DNA of 32,812 nt, from assembly GCA_002482805.1 (NCBI GenBank), contig DLGR01000022.1, forward strand, positions 1-32,812, written 5' to 3'. The translations under genes and the position numbers were made by a program. The notes beneath the pieces are model-generated. The model searched no databases. It had not been told where the DNA came from and worked only from the letters and a program-made list of their open reading frames with translations. The stretch comes from Micavibrio sp. UBA7689. GTDB taxonomy: Bacteria; Pseudomonadota; Alphaproteobacteria; Micavibrionales; Micavibrionaceae. Of the stretch, positions 1-7,000 are shown piece after piece. How positions within the stretch are numbered: the stretch's first letter is position 1; every line of letters begins with the position of its first letter.

Positions 1-287
1 TTCTTTCGATTACTTCGCTTTTTTTGGCGAAACAAACCAGCACGCTTGTTTTTCTTATTGGCGGCGGTAACGGATAATAGGCTGCTGTCTAGGAAATCAT
101 CTCGCGCAGGCTGCTCGGGCATACACGGCGCTGATCATGAGCAACAGCATTATAAGATAAGGCCTCAATTTAATTTGGGGGTACATTCGGGCGTATAAAG
201 CCAATTTCATCACTGCCTTATACATTTATTACAATAAGTTAAGCACTATATTAGATCCCGTCCCTGGCACCACTTTCTCCCCATCAA
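1..287. other. Leading gene-free stretch
   Basis: No gene I can support lies upstream of base 349. A small hairpin (TTCGC / GCGAA arms at 14-18 and 27-31, T-rich loop) sits near the left edge. Plus-strand frame 1 is open from base 1 to a TAA at 196-198 (about 65 codons). It lacks a start inside the window and its translation is basic, low-complexity and unlike any family I know, so it may be the tail of a gene cut by the window edge or chance. The rest is AT-rich DNA leading to the promoter at 288. Confidence 0.5.
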
Positions 288-312
288 GGAACCTTAATTC
301 TCCCAAAGCGTT
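288..312 (+). promoter_or_regulatory. EcfG-type general stress promoter
   Basis: GGAAC at 288-292 is followed by 16 bases and CGTT at 309-312. This matches the GGAAC-N16/17-CGTT consensus known for the alphaproteobacterial general stress sigma factor EcfG (controlled by PhyR-NepR). The predicted transcription start near 319 would leave a leader of about 30 bases before the ATG at 349, which has a good Shine-Dalgarno sequence. That the operon is stress-induced is inferred from the motif and its position. Confidence 0.6.
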
Positions 313-348
313 GATAGCCATCGGTTAATCACTTTACAGGAGAAAAAT

Positions 349-423
349 ATGAACGGGATTATTTACCTTGTTGGCCTTGTCGTTATTGTCATGGCTATCT
401 TGTCTTTCCTTGGCATTCACTAA
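349..423 (+). CDS. 24-residue single-pass membrane peptide
   Basis: A 24-codon frame opens with ATG 7 bases after a clear AGGAG (339-342 region) and ends at TAA 421-423. The peptide begins MNGIIYLVGL, ends SFLGIH, and is almost wholly hydrophobic: one transmembrane helix with very short polar ends. The TAAGGAG at its stop codon supplies the ribosome-binding site of the next gene, 12 bases on, so the two should be co-transcribed and perhaps translationally coupled. Very small hydrophobic proteins of this look occur in alphaproteobacteria as uncharacterised proteins. No function can be assigned. A role in the envelope during stress is inferred only from the EcfG-like promoter and the membrane-protein neighbour. 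Confidence 0.65.
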   Translation: MNGIIYLVGLVVIVMAILSFLGIH

Positions 424-435
424 GGAGCAACAGAC

Positions 436-1005
436 ATGAACAAATCATACATTGAATGGGGAACGGTATTGGCGGGCACTGTCGTAGCCTTGGCCATTTC
501 TACCGTTCTAATACAATTTGGTGCGGCAGTCGGTCTTACGCAAGTTACCAACGAACTGTCCGCCGATCAAAACATCACGCCCGGAGGAGTTTTGGGCGTC
601 GGTATCTGGGTATTGTGGGTCCAGCTTTTGTCCTCCCTTGCAGGCGGATATCTGGCAGGCCGCATGCGCTTACCGATGGATGGTGATGTAACCGCACATG
701 AAAGTGACATGCGCGATGGCGTTCACGGACTTCTGGTCTGGGCGACATCGACATTGGTTATTGTCACGGCAGGTTCCATCTTCGCATCTATTGCGGCTCT
801 GGCCGACAACCCTGTCGAAGATATCAAACAGGTAGCAGATGTTCAAAGAATGCATGAACATGCAACCATTATCTTCGCTTTCTTTGCCGCGGCAACGTCG
901 CTGGTATCGGGTGTTGTTGCATGGGCAGCTGCCACACAAGGCGGAAACCATCGTGACAGCCGTGCGGATCACACACGTTACTTTTCATTCCGCGTAACAC
1001 GCTGA
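436..1005 (+). CDS. Four-helix integral membrane protein, PhnA-like annotation family
   Basis: 189 residues; the ATG follows AAGGAG by 8 bases. Four hydrophobic helices are visible at about residues 11-34, 51-77, 98-122 and 141-165. Between helices 2 and 3 is a polar loop with YLAGRMR, then HE and RDG-HGLLVWA, a pattern I recall from alphaproteobacterial membrane proteins often labelled 'PhnA-like', although they have no demonstrated link to phosphonate metabolism. The C-terminus is short, basic and polar. It is the second gene of an operon with the 24-residue peptide behind an EcfG-type promoter, and a strong hairpin terminator follows 15 bases after the stop. A membrane role under general stress is inference; the molecular activity is unknown. 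Confidence 0.7.
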   Translation: MNKSYIEWGTVLAGTVVALAISTVLIQFGAAVGLTQVTNELSADQNITPGGVLGVGIWVLWVQLLSSLAGGYLAGRMRLPMDGDVTAHESDMRDGVHGLLVWATSTLVIVTAGSIFASIAALADNPVEDIKQVADVQRMHEHATIIFAFFAAATSLVSGVVAWAAATQGGNHRDSRADHTRYFSFRVTR

Positions 1006-1020
1006 TACAATGAAATTTGA

Positions 1021-1047
1021 AAAACGCCCCTTACGGGGCGTTTTTTT
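1021..1047. terminator. Bidirectional intrinsic terminator
   Basis: AAAACGCCCC, a TTAC loop, then GGGGCGTTTTTTT: a 10-bp hairpin with a T run on the plus strand and A residues on the left arm that become T on the minus strand. It lies between two convergent genes, 15 bases after the membrane protein's stop. The adhesin's stop codon (1046-1048, minus strand) overlaps its T run, so it can serve both. Confidence 0.88.
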
Positions 1048-4000
1048 ATTCTTGGAAATGAACCAACTCGAAATAATCCTCGATCGTCTGCGTCAGCGCT
1101 ATCAGAAACGGGTCCTGCGACCAGAGATAATCAAAGTCTTCATCCGGCGTAATCACGACAACTTTGTCGGACAGCGGGGATTGATGCAAAGTGCCCGTCA
1201 GGCTGGTCGTGGAATTTATAGAGGCGTTGTAGATGGATTGATTGTGCGCAATCACCATTTGCTGTTGCGTCGGCGGCGTCAAATTTTGCTGGATGGTGGA
1301 CGGCAGGGTGTTGCCCGTTGAAGGGGGCGGCGGAATATAATCGGGATCCAGAACCGTCAGCGTACCGTTCACATAGTTGAAATTATAATTGTTATCCAGA
1401 CCGCCCGAAGCCGTGATGCTGTAGCTGCCTATAGCTGAAGAAGGCGTGGCGGTGGTCGAAGCCGATACCTGCGTGTCGATAACAGAAGACGTCTCGCCGT
1501 TTTTAAAGCCTGTATAAGAAACCGTGAAGGTCGGGTTATTTTCAAACTGTTTGCGCGTTTCACTGTTCGCGGACGCTGTGAGCGTCGCCTTGGTCACGGT
1601 CAGTGTTCCGGTACCCACATGTGTGAAATCATAATTGTTGTCGGAACCGCCCGAAGAGGCAGTACTGTAAGTACCCACATTCGATATAGCGTTTGCGGCG
1701 GATGAACCCGTAGCTTGCGTGCCCAAAACCGATGAGGTTTCACCGTTTTTAAAGCCTGTGTAGGTAACGCCGATGGTCGGGTTGGCATCGCCGTACACGC
1801 GCGTGCCATTGCCTGCGTTAACCGTCAGCATCGCCTTGGTAACCGTCAGTGCGCCGTTGATATAGGTAAAGCTGTAATTGTCATCGGATGCGCCCGAAGC
1901 CGTGGTGGCATAAGAGCCCACATTCGAAGTATTTGTTGCACCTGTGGTAGCAGTTGCGCCTGTATTGATAACGCCGGACGTTTCACCGTTTTTGAATCCC
2001 GTGTAAGACACCGTCAGACCCGGATTTGAATCGCCATATTCGCGCAAACCGCTCGAAGCTGTGGCCGTCAGTGTCGCTTTGCTGATTGTAAGCGTTCCGT
2101 CAACATACGTGAAGTCATAGTTGTTGTCCGATGCGCCAGAAGCCGTCGTCGCGTAAGTACCTACGCCCGTTGTCGCGATGGCAGCAGATGAAGCCGTGGC
2201 CGCAGTATCGATAACCGAAGAATTCTGGCTATTTTTAAAACCGCTGTAGGAAACCGTGAGTGCAGGATTGGCGTCGCCATAAACACGGGAACCGTTCGAA
2301 GCCGTCGCTGTCAACATCGCCTTGGTCACGTTCAATGTGCCATCGACATAGGTGAAGTCGTAATTGTTGTCGCTCGCGCCCGAAGCCACAGTCGTGTAGG
2401 AGCCTACGTTCGATGCCGCATTTGCGGACGAGCTTGCCGTGGCGCCCGTATTGATAACGGCGGATGTTTCGCTGTTTTTAAAACCGGTGTAGGAAACCGT
2501 CAGTGTAGGATTCACATCACCATAAACGCGCGTGCCATTCGAAGCCGTGGCCGTCAGCATGGCCTTGGTCACATTCAAGGCACCGTTTACGTATGTAAAG
2601 TCGTAATTGTCATCGGACGCACCGGAAGCCACAGTCGTGTATGAGCCTACATTCGATGTCGCATTTACGGATGAGCTTGCCGTGGCACCCGTGTTGATAA
2701 CGACGAATGTTTCACCGTTTTTAAAGCCGCTGTAGGAAACGGTGAGTGCTGGGTTGGCATTGCCGTATTCGCGGCTGGCATTCGAAGCCGTAGCCGTCAG
2801 AATCGCTTTGTTGATAGTCAAAACGCCATCAACATAGGTGAAGTCGTAATTATCGTCCGATGCGCCCGAAGCCACCGTAGAATATGTACCAACACCTGTC
2901 GTGCTTATGGCAGAAGAAGATGCCGTCGCGCCCGTATTGATAACAGCCGAGGTTTCACCGTTTTTAAAGCCGCTGTAGGAAACCGTCAGCGCAGGGTTGG
3001 TATCACCATAAGCACGCGAACCGTTGGAAGCGGTCGCCGTCAGCATGGCCTTGTTCACCGTCAACGTGCCGTTGACATAGGTGAAGTCGTAATTATCGTC
3101 CGATGCGCCCGACGCGACGGTAGAATATGTGCCTACACCGGACGTGGCGTTCGCGGCGGAGGAAGCGGTAGCACCTGTGTTGATAACAGATGAGGTTTCA
3201 CCGTTTTTAAAGCCGCTGTATGAAACCGTCAGCGCAGGGTTGTCATCACCATATGCGCGCGAACCGTTGGAAGCAGTTGCGGTCAGCGTCGCCTTGTTGA
3301 CCGTCAACGTGCCGTTGACATAGGTAAAGTCATAGTTATCGTCCGACGCGCCCGAAGCCACCGTGGAATATGCACCCACACCCGATGTGGCGTTCGCGGC
3401 GGAGGAAGCGGTAGCACCTGTGTTGATAACAGACGAGGTTTCACCGTTTTTAAAGCCGCTGTAGGAAACTGTCAGCGCAGGGTTGGCATCCCCATAAGCA
3501 CGCGCGCCGTTCGAAGCGGTTGCTGTCAACGTCGCCTTGTTGACCGTCAAAGTGCCGCCGACATACGTGAAATCATAGTTATCATCCGATGCACCCGCAG
3601 CGATAATGGCATAGGTGTTTACGCCCGACGTTGCGTTCGCGCCGGTAGAGGCCGTAGCGGCCGAATTGATAACAGAGGATGTATCGCCGTTTTTGAATCC
3701 TGTATAAGTTACGGTCAGTGCAGGGTTGGCATCGCCATATACGCGGGATTTGTTATCCGCCGTGGCTGTGAGCGTAGCTTTGTTGACCGTCAGCGTGCCG
3801 TTCACGTAATTGAAATTATAATTGTTGTCCAATGCGCCCGAACCCGTGATGGCATAGGTGCCAACACCTGATGTAGCATTCGCCGCGGATGCGCCGCTCG
3901 CGCCTGTATCAATCATGGTGGCGTTATCGCTATTTTTAAAGCCTGAATAAGCAAACGTAAAGGTCGGGTTTCCATCGCCGTATATGCGCGACGTGTTCTG

Positions 4001-7000
4001 CGCTGTGGTGGTCAGTGTCGCTTTGGTCACGGAGATATTTCCGTTCACATAGTTGAAGACATAGTTATTGTCATCCGCGCCGGAAGCGGTGGTGGCGTAG
4101 TTCCCAACATTGGCCGTAATACCGGGTAACGCATCGACAATAGCCAGCGTATCGATATCCGTTTCATCGTCGCCGTTTTTAAATCCAGTGTACGTAACAC
4201 CTATTGTGGGGTCTGCATCGCCGTAAACGCGCGTATCGCTGTCCACCGTAACCGTGATTGTGGCGGGAATTACAGTCATCGTCCCGTCTACAACCGTAAC
4301 TGTGTAACCAAGCGCCCCACCGAAAGCGCCTGTTACGGTACGCGTAGTACCTGCGCTGTCGAAAACAGAAGAGCCAACGGCATTGAAAGAAGTGGATATA
4401 ATTACGTCGCTCAGAATATCAGAACCTTGCAGGCCGCCCAGATATGTATAGGTAAAGGCAGGCAAACCTTCACCATAAATCTTGTCGATGTCATCGATCT
4501 GGACATAAATTATTTTTGCCGTAGCGCCGGAATACAGAAATACGTTGCCTACCTCTACCACTGAAGCGGGGCCATAGCCTGCATAGCTTGCTGGGTTAAC
4601 GACATTCAATGCCACAAGACCACCAAGTGTATCGATGCCTTGATCCACCGAATAAACCAGATAGCGTCCGCCGCCGGGATTAATCGCGGCAGCACCGGCA
4701 TTGTTGATAAAGGACCCGCCCGTTGTAGCGAAAACCAATGATGTGCCGGAAGTTTCAGTAGAAGTCTGTGTGCCGTTTATGACCAGATTGCCTTGTGCCA
4801 CAAAGTATGTGACGTCATTCCATGTATAAGCTCCGATATTGACTGCACCAAGTTGTGTCGCGCCACCGAATGTAACATTGCCCCAACCGTTGATGATGCG
4901 TCCCAGTTCCGTATTCGTCAAAGCCACGGTGCCTGTTTGGCCGTCACCCACTGCAAGGCCGGTGGTACCCGATGCCGTTCTGATAACGAGGTTGCCCGTA
5001 CCTATCAAATCGGCATTCAAGACAATATTGCTGTTTGTTCTGAACGTCATGTTGTTGGCTTGCGCGTTCTGGACACCATTAACCGTCATGGTGCCTGCGC
5101 CCGTGCGGAATGTAACGTTGTCGTTCCACGTAGCTGCGCGGATATCCATAGCGCCTGTTCCATCAAGGCGACCAAACACGATATTGCCCCACCCATCAAC
5201 AATGCGGGCAAGTTCGGCGTCAATAAGGTTTATGGTGCCTGAACCACCACTACCGATCATCATACTGGTGTTGAGGGCGTTGCTTTGAATGGTCAACGTG
5301 CCCGTACCAGTCACGTTGGCATTGATTGCAAGGTTTCCGGATGTCGTGAAGGTTAGATTGTTTGCGCCCATATTCTGGGCGCCGTTAACGTTAATAACAC
5401 CGCCCGCTGTCTGGAATGTGACATTATCATTCCAGGTTCTGGCAGCTATATTCATCACGCTGCCTTGCGTACTATTGCCGAAAACAATCATGTTCCAGCC
5501 ATCGGTAATGAGATCCAGTTCAGCGTTTGTAAGATTGACGACACCTGTCTGCCCATCACCTATACCCATGGTTACAGTGCTAGAGGTTGATATATTCATG
5601 ATATTAAGCGTGCCGGTACCGGTAAGAGCACCACCGATCACCGGGTTGGCGTTGGAACGGATTGTCAGATTGTTCGCGCCCATATTTTGAGCACCGTTAA
5701 TATTGATAACCGCAGTAGTGCGGTAATCAACAGAATCGGTCCATGTGCGTGCGCCGACATTGATTATGCCTGTGCCATCCGTACGGCCAAATATAATCTG
5801 GTTCCATCCATCTTGAATATACGCCAACTCGGTGTTGTTAAGGTTGACTGTACCTGATTGCCCATTACCGATACCCATGGTCGTGCCGGTGGACGACCCA
5901 ATTATGCTTAAAGTGCCTGTGCCTATAATATTATGGGCCAATGTCAGGTTGGTATTAGTATAAATGGTAAAGCTGTTGTCGCTTACATCTTGAATACCAT
6001 TGATATTAAGCGCGCCGCTTTCAGTACGGAACTGAACTGAATCCGTCCAGCCGCGACCGGCTATGTTCAGAACACCGTCCATGCTTGTTTTACCGAAGAT
6101 GAGCGTGCTCCAGCCATCCTGAATGAAAGCAAGTTCCGCATCGGAAATCTGTACGGTCCCCGCTTGGCCCGTGCCCACACCGACAGAGGTCGCATTGCTG
6201 GAACCATAAATGGAAAGTGTACCCGTGCCTATCAGGTTGGCATTAATGACAAGGTTTGAATCCGCACTAAAGGAAATGTTGGAACTTCCCGAATTAATTA
6301 CATCGTTCACGTTTATCACGCCGCTGTTTGTACGGAAGAGAACATTGTCATTCCATGTCGTGGCGCCGATGTTCATGGCTCCCGTTTGGCTTGTCGTGCC
6401 TACCGCGATAGTCGTCCAGCCGTTTGTGATATTCGCAATGTCTGAAGTATTTAATTGCATAGTCCCTGTTTGCCCATCACCTACCGCCACTGTCGTCGCC
6501 GCGGCCATGCCGGAAATAGCCAATGTCCCTGTACCCGTGAGGGCAGCGTTGATTGACACGTCGGAGTCCGATGTAATGCTCAAGGCGTTTGCCGCCATAC
6601 TCTGGACGCCGTTGATGGAAATTACGCCTGTACCGGAACGCAGTGTGAGGGGGTCTGCCCAGCTTGCGTCGCCCACATTCATGCCGCCTGTAGATGTCGT
6701 GGAACCAAGATTGATAAGAGTCCAACCATTCATGATGCGCGCACGCTCCACATCGTCAATCAGCACTTCTCCCACCTGGCCGGTTCCAACGGCCATGGTC
6801 GTGCCGCCTGCCTGCGCAATCGTAAGCGTTTGCGTACCTGTTAGATTCCCGCCAATATGTAGATCGCTGTCTGTGGTGATGGCAAGATTGTTTCCACCCA
6901 TCGCTGTCGCGCCGTTTATATTCAGTTGGCCCGTACCCGTGCGGAAAGTCATCGGATCAACCCATGTGGCTCCTCCGACATTCATTTCCCCCGTTCCGTC

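Noticed and set aside
1..198. Open frame of about 65 codons at the left edge
   Set aside because: No start in the window, no recognisable protein and an AT-rich context; too weak to call a partial gene.
1345..4520. Regular repeats that could be mistaken for a CRISPR or satellite array
   Set aside because: The 243-bp period is a whole number of codons, the frame is intact throughout, and the repeats encode MBG/YDG modules.
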